Source: an uncultured Ruminococcus sp.
Lineage (GTDB): Bacteria; Bacillota; Clostridia; Oscillospirales; Acutalibacteraceae
NCBI GenBank assembly: GCA_902761345.1
Contig: CACWKD010000018.1
Location: 1 to 36,008, forward strand
Direction of reading: 5' to 3'
DNA: 36,008 nucleotides
Shown here: one piece after another, positions 17,801-23,665 of the stretch
Layout: the number at the start of each line of letters is the position of its first letter
How positions within the stretch are numbered: position 1 is the stretch's first letter
Position numbers and translations under genes: made by a program
Notes under the pieces: generated by a model
The model's input: the letters and a program-made list of their open reading frames with translations, nothing else
Told to the model about the DNA's origin: nothing
Databases searched by the model: none

Positions 17801-18864
17801 ATGAAAGCGAGTACACAGTATCGGTTGTCGAGTGGTATCTTATTGACGGAGAAAATTACCCCAATCTTTCGGCAAGCGATAAATTTGAGGACGGAGAATT
17901 GTACTGCGTAAGCGTACAGTTCACACCAAAAGAGGGTTACGCCTTTGACGAAAACACCGTATTTACAATCAACGGCGAAGCTCCCGATAACGTAAACGGT
18001 TCAATTGCGGAAATATCTTATCTTGCGGAAAAATCCGATACGGAAATAAACACCGACACAAGTACTCAGCCTGTAACTATCCTGCAAACTGCCGACTGTA
18101 CCGCCGTAAAACCCGAAGCAGGTCACAACCCCTCGTTTACAGCGATTTCGGCAGACGAGAGCAAATACACTGTTTCCGTCATACAATGGTACCTTGATGA
18201 CGGAGAAAATTACCCAGATATTTCTGCAAGCGATACGTTTGAAGAGGGTAAAGATTATTGGGTGCGTATCGAGTTCACTCCAAAAGACGGCTTCGAATTT
18301 GACGAGAATACCGTATTTAAAATCAACGGCGAAGAGGCGGATATTGCAGGAACTAATATTGCCGAAGTAAAATACACAGCACAAAAGCCCGATACAGATA
18401 CCAAATCGGACACTGATGTTAAGACAGACACAGACTCTAAATCGGACACTGATGTTAAGTCAGACACAGATACTAAATCGGACACTGATGTTAAGTCAGA
18501 CACAGACTCTAAATCGGACACTGATGTTAAGTCAGACACAGATACTAAATCGGACACAGACGTTAAGTCCGACACAGACTCTAAATCGGACACAGATGTT
18601 AAGACAGACACAGATAAAACCGAAAAAACAGGTATTTTGGGTGATGTAAACCGTGACGGAAAAGTAAGTGCGTCTGACAGCTTATTACTCCAAAGATACA
18701 CTATACATCTAACGACACTTGATAAAGAACAGCTCATTTTGGGAGATGTAACAGCTGACGGGAAGATAAGCGGTGCAGACTGTCTGAATATCCTGCGTTA
18801 CTCGATACATCTGAAAACAAACAGCAAAACAGGGGAGAGTATTACATACACCCTCGACGCATAA
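11869..18864 (+). CDS. Giant secreted BspA-type leucine-rich-repeat protein with C-terminal dockerin
   Basis: 2331 residues from the ATG at 11869 (AAAGGAG 8 bases upstream; a GTG at 11860 overlaps that site and is rejected). A signal peptide of ~28 residues ends ASAA. Four modules follow, each opening with a header of the form LYxxGxLYIYGxG...PW (near 12390, 13930, 14750, 15690), continuing with LRR_5 repeats of the pattern IGxxAFxxCxxLxxVxLPxx, and closing with YYxxxxxxWxxI (near 13750, 14590, 15515, 17300). Then come a short beta domain, two ~90-residue repeats sharing WYLxDGENYP and FDENTVFxINGE, an SDTDxK linker, and a dockerin with GDVNRDGKVSASDSLLLQRY and GDVTADGKISGADCLNILRY. BspA-type proteins are surface adhesins; the dockerin would dock it to a cohesin scaffold. 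No sortase motif or membrane anchor is seen. Confidence 0.93.
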   Translation: MKFKKSCAVILSALIVSSAVLPPINASAAVSDTVTVFTDTVPDNSGYGISYVSVTNGTAHISLKAADKCTLLVGAYDVTTEQMLLSESTAVEKSENDTTIDISLDTDLLPAKFDIKCFLLSEDNSPLCDSYYVADVFVENEQQIIPDKIPLSHTDDKSDIIASGSCADDDSVLWELHSSGCLYLYGSSYNMYEYDSENRPPWAKDTKLNDQVTNVIVEDGMNCITSYAFSKMSNLRYAYIADTVDFIGDRVFEQDYFLHDVRLPEGSPQMGEGVFYSCQKLDNVKIPDMLILPENTFEYCDSLQNVTLPDRLGIIGKNAFARCQNLETISLPDSLAVIEDYAFEYCYSLSEINLPSSLERIGKGGFSDCISLKEISFPAALDKLGDYSFYGCSELSKSSFTDDAILSEIGEYAFGDCIALESFAVPDSVTFLGTGVFMECSNLSSVTLSGNTSFLPNYLFDSCKSLTSVIVPKGVKEIGLNAFINCSSLESVSLPDDLETLGTGVFRHCSSLDNVIIPDTVTNIDAYVFYDCQSLSYVSLPDDLTVIGRVFVRCPSLKTVILPSKLERIDTEAFLQCGIEYIAIPESVKIIDSYAFSKCDNLKAVKLPRSLIKVIDHAFSESNNIEDVYYSGNSDEWDNIKFGTDHGSLRSAKLHLNSNYEFISSNHYLDETNPLDNCSWDCGSNAKAVLYESGTLYIIGDGSMYDYTSDNIPWLDMSDKIERVVIEDGITYIGANAFRHLASLNSVYIGRNVKSIGETAFSDTALETVYVPKNVKTLREGVFSSCKNLTYAEIKSADAIADKLFYNCPSLTYVYLPENAASIGKNAFSRCSALVNINLPANLTSISEGAFSECSKLDNIVLPRGTSEVGQNAFQNCEGMQKIEIAVGTNNIRQNAFDGCEELKHVYYPMSEVYWGYINIESGNDTLLSAELHCEMTLEDSMYGHTNQDTPPSESGTISWGNSWELYEDGTLYIYGNAGSAAIPDYQPDKDIYAPWYDHKDKIKGVVIESGIKKIGRSSFYGLDNVTYVHIGSGVETLSPYCFAKCTSLENIELPSKITTIPANAFEGCTALTAINAYNVTMVQNEAFKNCKKLYNVNLSSSLTSLGKSVFYNCTNLLYLDIPDTLAMAGEDCFYNTAWFDTLDKEFNIIGNGILIKYNSDTENFKEIIYIPDGVLSIASKAFTDFYGIEAVQIPASVKTINANAFDIFELDSIYYLSSKSDWDKISIATDNDIITNCKNIYYNTYYSKESGTSHETEVSALLEKGTCGENLVWEMYSSGRLYIYGTGTMDDYSLSYNTLKLPPWYEKYTNSDKEITEIVIETGVESIGSSAFAQCGKCTNVTIPDTVEKIGESAFAYCTSLTEVVLPERDMDLGNFIFRGCTSLAKLDLSYITRYGKNMFNGCGNLSEVQLNSTAAKIPDYMFAGSGLSYFTIPSNFTAIGKYAFSECTNLSYVNIPSTVTEIGEYAFADCTELSFGFDGGDTTLTIGEHAFMNTKRSGAIVLTRDTNIGNYAFENCSELTSVVFHRGKINVGSHAFNKCTLLSNVTFSENAEYSFAGYTFNGCKSFTKVVIPASMKTVPMGLFSGDKGGNTSYIEKITISDGVTAIDDNALFRCTHLNSIEIPDSVTYIGSFAFGYCSSLTKITLPKNISKIADNSFYNCKKLESVVIPDNVREIGTSAFSGCELLADITLPEELQKIGNNAFSGCGISNTERIFKIEIPDSVTEIGGGAFMNTSISSVSLPSQITRIEEYTFADCNNLRSMRLHEGVEYIGDYAFNKCGSLKYIQIPKTITQIGYCATYQNAALTDVYYTGTKEQWKKIDIDETWFTSVYDPVSGEHNCSNAPIIYNSKKHYGSPMPTVFVTISGAASNSVVSNSQPTVTIKDLRPDTQYVLFAVYDSGSPLTEKGNLFYIDQQKSDSSGEIKIDDNFTDSVVIVAVGQRPDKEISTDKIISSADCAVIKPAADENPSFEANSANESEYTVSVVEWYLIDGENYPNLSASDKFEDGELYCVSVQFTPKEGYAFDENTVFTINGEAPDNVNGSIAEISYLAEKSDTEINTDTSTQPVTILQTADCTAVKPEAGHNPSFTAISADESKYTVSVIQWYLDDGENYPDISASDTFEEGKDYWVRIEFTPKDGFEFDENTVFKINGEEADIAGTNIAEVKYTAQKPDTDTKSDTDVKTDTDSKSDTDVKSDTDTKSDTDVKSDTDSKSDTDVKSDTDTKSDTDVKSDTDSKSDTDVKTDTDKTEKTGILGDVNRDGKVSASDSLLLQRYTIHLTTLDKEQLILGDVTADGKISGADCLNILRYSIHLKTNSKTGESITYTLDA
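18388..18620 (+). repeat. 18-bp in-frame tandem repeat encoding SDTDxK linker
   Basis: About thirteen copies of an 18-base unit giving SDTDVK, SDTDSK or SDTDTK in a higher-order alternation. It forms a flexible acidic spacer before the dockerin of the LRR protein. Confidence 0.9.
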
Positions 18865-18869
18865 CACAA

Positions 18870-18907
18870 AAAAACACAGCCGTAGGTCAAACTACGGTTG
18901 TGTTTTT
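18870..18907 (+). terminator. Terminator of the LRR gene
   Basis: A 16-bp stem, AAAAACACAGCCGTAG (18870-18885) with CTACGGTTGTGTTTTT (18892-18907), one G-T pair and a 6-base loop. The stem's A/T flanks supply the T tract. Confidence 0.9.
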
Positions 18908-19116
18908 CTCTGCGGAATACTAATATTGGACACTGAGGGGGTACGTTTTGAAAAATGTTTGATTGAAAACTTTATTATATGCTTTAATAGCATAATGAGT
19001 ATAACTTACGTTGTAAACGATGTTCTTATTGTTATTTGTATTTTCCGTGCCAATGTATATTTCCATAATTTCCGCATAAAATATTTATGATTTATAAAGT
19101 CCGGAGGGAATTGCTT

Positions 19117-20685
19117 ATGTCAAACGATGAAATACCTGTATGCAGACTGCTCCGCTATACCAACAAGGGCGTCCTGCATACTGTTTTCGGGTACGGTGGA
19201 TTTGTATGTATTATGCTTTTGTTTGAAATAAGCTTTACTCTGATGTGTATCCGTGAAATGATAAACCTGCTGCCGTTCTTTGCTTTTGGTGTTGGCTGCT
19301 TTACCGTTTTTTCGTGTGTCTGTATTATCAACAGCGAAATTGATTACTGTTCAAAATTAAGCTGGGTTCTGCTTGCAATCTGTATCCCTTTGGCGGGAGG
19401 TCTGCTCTACTTTTACTCATACTTTAAAATATCCCGCCGCCGTGAAGAACATAAAATCAAAGACATAAGCCGCAGCAAGCTATACCCGAAAAGTCACTTC
19501 TGCGATGTAATAGAGGAACTTAAAGAAAACAACGACGATATTGCAAACCTTGCTTTACAGCTAAATCAAAGCGGAGAATATCCCATATACAAATCCTGCA
19601 AAACAGAATACTATTCATATGGCGAGTACAAGTGGCATTCCCTTTTATTAGACCTCAATAATGCAAAGAAATATATTTATCTTGAATACTTCATTGTAGA
19701 AGAGGGTACAATGTGGGGAAGTATACTCGACATTCTCATAAAAAAAGCAAAAGACGGACTTGATGTCCGACTTATTTATGACGGCAACTGCGAGCTTAGT
19801 CTGCTGCCTGTTAATTACCCGAAAAAGCTTGAAGCTTTGGGAATAAAATGCAAAGTGTTTTCCCGTTACAAACCTGTTGTATCTATAAACTTTAACTTCA
19901 GAGATCACAGAAAGCTTGTTGTCATTGACGGCAATATCGCTTACACAGGCGGTGTAAACCTTGCAGACACTTATATAAACCACGGTACTGCCCCCGAACA
20001 CTGGAAAGATACCGCAGTAAGGCTTGAAGGGGAATGTGTAAACAGCTTTGCATTAATGTTTCTCAAAATGTGGCATTGTGAAAATCTGTCACAAGGCGAT
20101 GAATTGTCCGATGTATATCACACCAAACACAACTGCTGCGGTTACGTTATTCCTTTCGGATACAGTCCTTTTGACCAAATCAACACAAGCGTCATACTTT
20201 ACTCACACATACTCAGAAACGCTCAAAGGTATGTATATATGATGACGCCGTTTCTTGCATTGGGCGACAGTATGCTCAGACTTATCACAAGCACCGCACA
20301 GCGAGGTATAGACGTAAGGCTTATTATGTCGGGCATTCCCGATAACAAGCCTATGCAGGCATTATCCGAAACATACTACAAAACGCTTCTAAGCTCGGGT
20401 GTAAAAATATACCGATACAAAAAGGGAGTAGTTCATGCAAAAATGTTTCTGTCCGATGATACAAAAGCCGTAGTAGGAAGCGTTAATCTTGATTACAGAA
20501 GTCTGTACCACAATTTTGAATGCGGAGTATTTTTCTATAAAACAGATACCGTTAAAGATATAATAAATGATTTCAGCCGTACATTTACAATATGCGCAGA
20601 GGTAAGCTGTGACAACATTCATCACGGCAGTATGATTTCAAAGGCTGTCGGTTCGGCTTTAAGGGTTGCCGCACCTTTGATGTAG
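19117..20685 (+). CDS. cls: Cardiolipin synthase, phospholipase D family
   Basis: 522 residues from the ATG at 19117, where GGAGG lies 9 bases upstream; an ATG at 19087 has no such site. Two to three N-terminal membrane segments (~residues 25-100) precede two PLD domains. The HKD motifs are intact: HRKLVVID, followed by GGVNLAD, and HAKMFLSD, followed by GSVNLDYRS. The first domain also has YIYLEYFIVEEGTMW, typical of bacterial Cls. The enzyme condenses two phosphatidylglycerols into cardiolipin at the membrane. It appears monocistronic: a terminator precedes it and a convergent gene follows. The ~200-base upstream gap has TTGAAA near 18967 with a weak TAATAG 16 bases on as a possible promoter. 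Confidence 0.93.
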   Translation: MSNDEIPVCRLLRYTNKGVLHTVFGYGGFVCIMLLFEISFTLMCIREMINLLPFFAFGVGCFTVFSCVCIINSEIDYCSKLSWVLLAICIPLAGGLLYFYSYFKISRRREEHKIKDISRSKLYPKSHFCDVIEELKENNDDIANLALQLNQSGEYPIYKSCKTEYYSYGEYKWHSLLLDLNNAKKYIYLEYFIVEEGTMWGSILDILIKKAKDGLDVRLIYDGNCELSLLPVNYPKKLEALGIKCKVFSRYKPVVSINFNFRDHRKLVVIDGNIAYTGGVNLADTYINHGTAPEHWKDTAVRLEGECVNSFALMFLKMWHCENLSQGDELSDVYHTKHNCCGYVIPFGYSPFDQINTSVILYSHILRNAQRYVYMMTPFLALGDSMLRLITSTAQRGIDVRLIMSGIPDNKPMQALSETYYKTLLSSGVKIYRYKKGVVHAKMFLSDDTKAVVGSVNLDYRSLYHNFECGVFFYKTDTVKDIINDFSRTFTICAEVSCDNIHHGSMISKAVGSALRVAAPLM

Positions 20686-20696
20686 ATGGGGAAAAT

Positions 20697-20838
20697 AATG
20701 AATAATGAATAGTGAATAATATTAGTTTTTAGACAAATGTTACTTTAAGCTTTTAACTATAAACTTTGAACTATGAACTTTAAACTATGAACTTTAAACT
20801 TTGAACTATGAACTTTGAGCTTTGAACTGCAGCACACC
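20697..20838. repeat. Intergenic repeat element, copy 3 (7/14-bp periodic)
   Basis: Non-coding tract of near-heptameric words such as AACTTTGAACTATG and AACTTTAAACTATG, starting with AATGAATAATGAATAGTGAA. TTGAGCTTTGAACT at 20815-20828 is identical to copy 1. It fills the gap between two convergent stop codons (20685 and 20845). Confidence 0.75.
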
Positions 20839-20844
20839 AACCTC

Positions 20845-21336
20845 TCATTTTCTCTCACGGGTAAGCTCTATTGCCTCCTTGCCCGTGAGATGTTCTATTT
20901 CCATAACAAGCATACATAACGGCTTATATTCACGCTCTATCGCTTTATCACGGTTTTCTTTGCTGTCGTTCGGATAATATTTCAAAGCAAGTTTTTCTAT
21001 CGCAGAACGCTTTTCGCTTTCATCTTCAATAATTCTTATTTTCCCGAATACAATTACACTCTTGAAATACGTTGTATATTCTTCGGGAACAATATTATCC
21101 TGCGCTATTACGCAGAAAGACGCCCTATCGTTTCGTTTAACTGCGTCTATCTTATGCCCCGATTTTGCACTGTGAAAATACAGCTTGCCGTCACTGTAAA
21201 CGTAGCTTATCGGCACAGCATACGGATAACCCTCGTCACCTGTCAACGCAAGCACACCAGATGTACCGTGTATAAGTATCTGCTGTGTTTCGTTTTCGGG
21301 CAGCAGCTGTCTTTTTCTTCTCATTTCTCTGAACAT
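20845..21336 (-). CDS. Pyridoxamine 5'-phosphate oxidase-like flavoprotein (NimA-type)
   Basis: 163 residues with the split-barrel fold of the PNPOx-like group: MRRKRQLLPE near the N-terminus, GVLALTGDEGYPYAVPISYV (strand pair that binds flavin phosphate), YFHSAKSGHKIDAVKRND, and a C-terminal CMLVMEIEHLTGKEA. The order matches the nitroimidazole-resistance/5-nitroimidazole reductase-like subgroup common in Clostridia; the true substrate is unknown. It starts 2 bases after the stop of the GyrI-like gene, so the two are translated from one message. Confidence 0.87.
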   Translation of the reverse strand: MFREMRRKRQLLPENETQQILIHGTSGVLALTGDEGYPYAVPISYVYSDGKLYFHSAKSGHKIDAVKRNDRASFCVIAQDNIVPEEYTTYFKSVIVFGKIRIIEDESEKRSAIEKLALKYYPNDSKENRDKAIEREYKPLCMLVMEIEHLTGKEAIELTRERK

Positions 21337-21338
21337 AA

Positions 21339-21977
21339 TTACTTGCTCCTTTTTGTAACAGGAATACGTATCACCGTTTTAAGCTTTTGCGGAGAAGTTT
21401 TCCTCGGGTCGCTCAAATATATCTCGTGGTGCAGACGTTCTTTTCCGTTATCTTTTGTATATCCGTTATCTTCTGCAAAATCATTCATTAAACGAACAGT
21501 CGCAGGCTCATCGTCATACGGACCTATGTGCATACATTGTACGCATACTCCCTCGTTATATGTGAAAAACTCAACCTTTGAGAAATCTTTTTTCTTCTTT
21601 TCAGTCGCCTCTTTTACAGCCCAATCAAAATCCTCACGCTTTACAAAATCGGGCAGACGAATAAGCGCTGTGAAACTAAATTTTTCTTTGTGAGAGTAAT
21701 CTATTTCCTCTGATCCCTCCTGTTCCCACAGTCCTTCAAGCGGCGGTACAACATAATCAAAATAACCCTCTATATTATAGCCGCCCTTTTTGCTCATTTT
21801 TATAGTATAAGCAATAGCGTACAGCAGTTCTATTGCCTGCTTATACTCTCCGCCCTCCTCGTTCGGGTCGCCGTGACCACGTACCGCTATAAAATTCATA
21901 GACGGAACTTCCACAATTGCAGGCTTGTTCTTTGGCATATAAAATTCTTTGTACTCTTTTTTATAATCAAAAGGCAT
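21339..21977 (-). CDS. GyrI-like small-molecule-binding protein
   Basis: 212 residues of the GyrI-like (SHV/AraC effector-binding) superfamily. The start MPFDYKKEYKEFYMPKNKPA and the following VPSMNFIAVRGHGDPNE are characteristic of the stand-alone version; a second half contains VCVQCMHIGPYDDEPATVRL and KERLHHEIYLSDPRKTSP. There is no DNA-binding domain, so it is the ligand-binding module alone; some relatives hydrolyse cyclopropanoid or other xenobiotics, which is family knowledge and not shown here. It sits 4 bases behind the TfoX gene and 2 bases before the PNPOx-like gene. Confidence 0.87.
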   Translation of the reverse strand: MPFDYKKEYKEFYMPKNKPAIVEVPSMNFIAVRGHGDPNEEGGEYKQAIELLYAIAYTIKMSKKGGYNIEGYFDYVVPPLEGLWEQEGSEEIDYSHKEKFSFTALIRLPDFVKREDFDWAVKEATEKKKKDFSKVEFFTYNEGVCVQCMHIGPYDDEPATVRLMNDFAEDNGYTKDNGKERLHHEIYLSDPRKTSPQKLKTVIRIPVTKRSK

Positions 21978-21981
21978 AATT

Positions 21982-22302
21982 CTATCCTCTTTTCTTTCGT
22001 TTTGGTTCGGGCAGTTCGGTATACATTTTCTCCATAAGAGATTTCATAAACTCTCTGTCCTCTATGTTATCGACAAGTATCATCTTTTTTGCACCGTCAT
22101 AAGGCAGCTCTAAAGGTGCGTCGGGCATAATTTTCCTCGCCGCTTTCACATCTTTTACAAGAAATCTGTTATCGTAAATACCTCCGACTATTTTCCCTTT
22201 ATAGTATATTATATACTCGCCCATCATCGCTTTGTATGATATATCCTCCGATAAGCTTAGCTGCTCTAAAATAAATTCAAGGTATTCTCTGCTTGATGCC
22301 AT
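21982..22302 (-). CDS. TfoX/Sxy N-terminal domain protein
   Basis: 106 residues from the ATG at 22302. AAAGGGAG lies 6 bases before it and touches the alternative ATG at 22308, which is therefore rejected. The sequence ASSREYLEFILEQL, KAMMGEYIIYYKGKIVGGIY and FLVKDVKAARKIMPD matches the TfoX N-terminal domain. The C-terminal TfoX domain is absent. In gamma-proteobacteria full-length Sxy controls competence, but short Firmicutes versions have no known role. It opens a three-gene operon with the GyrI-like and PNPOx-like genes. Confidence 0.87.
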   Translation of the reverse strand: MASSREYLEFILEQLSLSEDISYKAMMGEYIIYYKGKIVGGIYDNRFLVKDVKAARKIMPDAPLELPYDGAKKMILVDNIEDREFMKSLMEKMYTELPEPKRKKRG

Positions 22303-22351
22303 ATACATCTCCCTTTAATTCAACCAACAATTGATTTTATATCGTCTAAAG

Positions 22352-23317
22352 TTAAAGATTATTCTTGTAAACCTCTCCTACGAGTTCTTCAAGCTCCTTA
22401 AATGTGGTAAGCTTGCCTGCCGCATTGCGAAAAGCCGCTGCTCCCTTAAACCCTTTAAGATACCATGCAACGTGCTTTCTTGCCTCACGCATACCGTGTT
22501 CTTCGCCCTTGTACTCGCACAATGATTTTATATGTTTAAGCATTACATATAAACGCTCTGCCTTGCTCGGCGGCGGTATCTGTCGTTCATCGTTAAGCCA
22601 CGAGTAAATCTGCATAAAAAGCCACGGATTACCTAAAGCTCCCCTGCCTATCATAACAAGGTCACAGCCTGTTTCCTCATACATTCTCTGGGCGTCCTCA
22701 GCCGTATTAATATCGCCGTTGCCTATTACAGGGATTTTTACAGCCCTCTTTACCTCTCTGATAATATCCCAGTCTGCTCTCCCCTGATACTGCTGCACTC
22801 TTGTTCTTCCGTGTACGGCAACAGCGCTCGCTCCGTTCTCCTCGCATATCTGCGCTACCTCTACCGCATTTATACTGTTGTCGTCCCAGCCTTTGCGTAT
22901 CTTGACCGTTACGGGAACATCAACAGCATTGTGCACCGCCCTAACTATCTCTCCGCAAAGCTTGGGATTTTTCATCAAAGCGCTTCCGCAGCCGTTTGAG
23001 CTTACCTTTGGAGCAGGACAACCCATATTTATATCTATGATCTCGGGCTTGAACTGCATAGCCGTACCTGCCGCCTGCGCCATAGTTTCAGGCTCGTTTC
23101 CGAATATCTGAACTCCCGCAGGACGTTCCTTGTCGGATACCTCCATAAGTTCGGTTGATTTTACACTGTTATATGATACGCCTTTGGAGCTTACCATTTC
23201 TGTAACTACATATGCCGCTCCGAAATCTCTGCATAATTCACGAAACGCTCTGTCTGCCACTCCTGCCATAGGCGCAAGGGCAGCGTAACCATTTATTTCA
23301 ACATTTCCAATAAACAT
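22352..23317 (-). CDS. dusB: tRNA-dihydrouridine synthase (DusB-like)
   Basis: 321 residues from the ATG at 23317, which follows GGAGG; a longer frame reaching 23371 would run into the tRNA terminator. The FMN-binding TIM barrel opens with ALAPMAGVADRAFRELCRDF. The catalytic Cys lies in INMGCPAPKVSSNGCGSALM, then VPVTVKIRKGWDD, AVHGRTRVQQYQGRADW and VIGNGDINTAEDA, and GRGALGNPWLF binds the FMN phosphate. The enzyme reduces uridines of the tRNA D-loop with NAD(P)H. A tRNA-Gly gene lies directly upstream but is separated by a terminator. TfoX starts 50 bases downstream with no visible terminator between them. Confidence 0.93.
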   Translation of the reverse strand: MFIGNVEINGYAALAPMAGVADRAFRELCRDFGAAYVVTEMVSSKGVSYNSVKSTELMEVSDKERPAGVQIFGNEPETMAQAAGTAMQFKPEIIDINMGCPAPKVSSNGCGSALMKNPKLCGEIVRAVHNAVDVPVTVKIRKGWDDNSINAVEVAQICEENGASAVAVHGRTRVQQYQGRADWDIIREVKRAVKIPVIGNGDINTAEDAQRMYEETGCDLVMIGRGALGNPWLFMQIYSWLNDERQIPPPSKAERLYVMLKHIKSLCEYKGEEHGMREARKHVAWYLKGFKGAAAFRNAAGKLTTFKELEELVGEVYKNNL

Positions 23318-23336
23318 AATCTCGCCTCCGCATAAA

Positions 23337-23365
23337 AGAAAAAGCCCAACTTTATAGTTGAGCTT
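23337..23365 (-). terminator. Terminator between tRNA-Gly and dusB
   Basis: On the minus strand AAGCTCAACT pairs with AGTTGGGCTT (10 bp, one G-T), loop ATAA, followed by a T-rich tail. It ends just before the dusB ribosome site. Confidence 0.8.
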
Positions 23366-23372
23366 AAACAAG

Positions 23373-23445
23373 AGCGGATGACGGGGCTCGAACCCGCTAC
23401 CTCCACCTTGGCAAGGTGGCGCTCTACCAGATGAGCTACATCCGC
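23373..23445 (-). tRNA. tRNA-Gly (anticodon GCC)
   Basis: 73 bases. Acceptor stem GCGGATG pairs with CATCCGC; the D arm has AGCTC...GAGC with GGTAGAG; the anticodon stem CCACC / GGTGG encloses TTGCCAA, giving anticodon GCC; the T arm is GCGGGTTCGAGCCCCGT, with stem-loop TTCGAGC. CCA is not encoded. Confidence 0.96.
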
Positions 23446-23472
23446 ATATCTATTATTTCCGACTGCTTTACT

Positions 23473-23501
23473 ATTATATCAGTTTACGGCTGCTTTGTCA
23501 A
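23473..23501 (-). promoter_or_regulatory. Full-consensus promoter of tRNA-Gly
   Basis: On the minus strand TTGACA (23496-23501), exactly 17 bases, TATAAT (23473-23478): a perfect sigma-A consensus about 20-28 bases before the tRNA. Confidence 0.92.
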
Positions 23502-23540
23502 TAGTTTTAATAACAAAATTTTCTTTTTATTATTTGCTTT

Positions 23541-23595
23541 TAAAAAATACAATCGTCCGAATATTCTTTGCAAAGTATATCCGAACGATCGTATT
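23541..23595 (-). terminator. Long palindromic terminator of the glycosyltransferase gene
   Basis: Two 25-base arms (23546-23570 and 23571-23595) match at 21 of 25 positions with three of the four differences tolerable as G-T pairs; the centre is CTTTG/CAAAG. On the minus strand it is followed by TTTTTT. It lies 70 bases beyond the glycosyltransferase stop. Confidence 0.8.
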
Positions 23596-23665
23596 CTACG
23601 TTTTATTATCAAGATTTTAAAATCTCAGAACTCATTTCATTTTTCATATAATCTATCCCATTTGG

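Noticed and set aside
18255..18737. Long antisense ORF across the SDTDxK linker and dockerin
   Set aside because: It is the mirror of an 18-bp repeat whose length keeps other frames open; no ribosome site and no family match.
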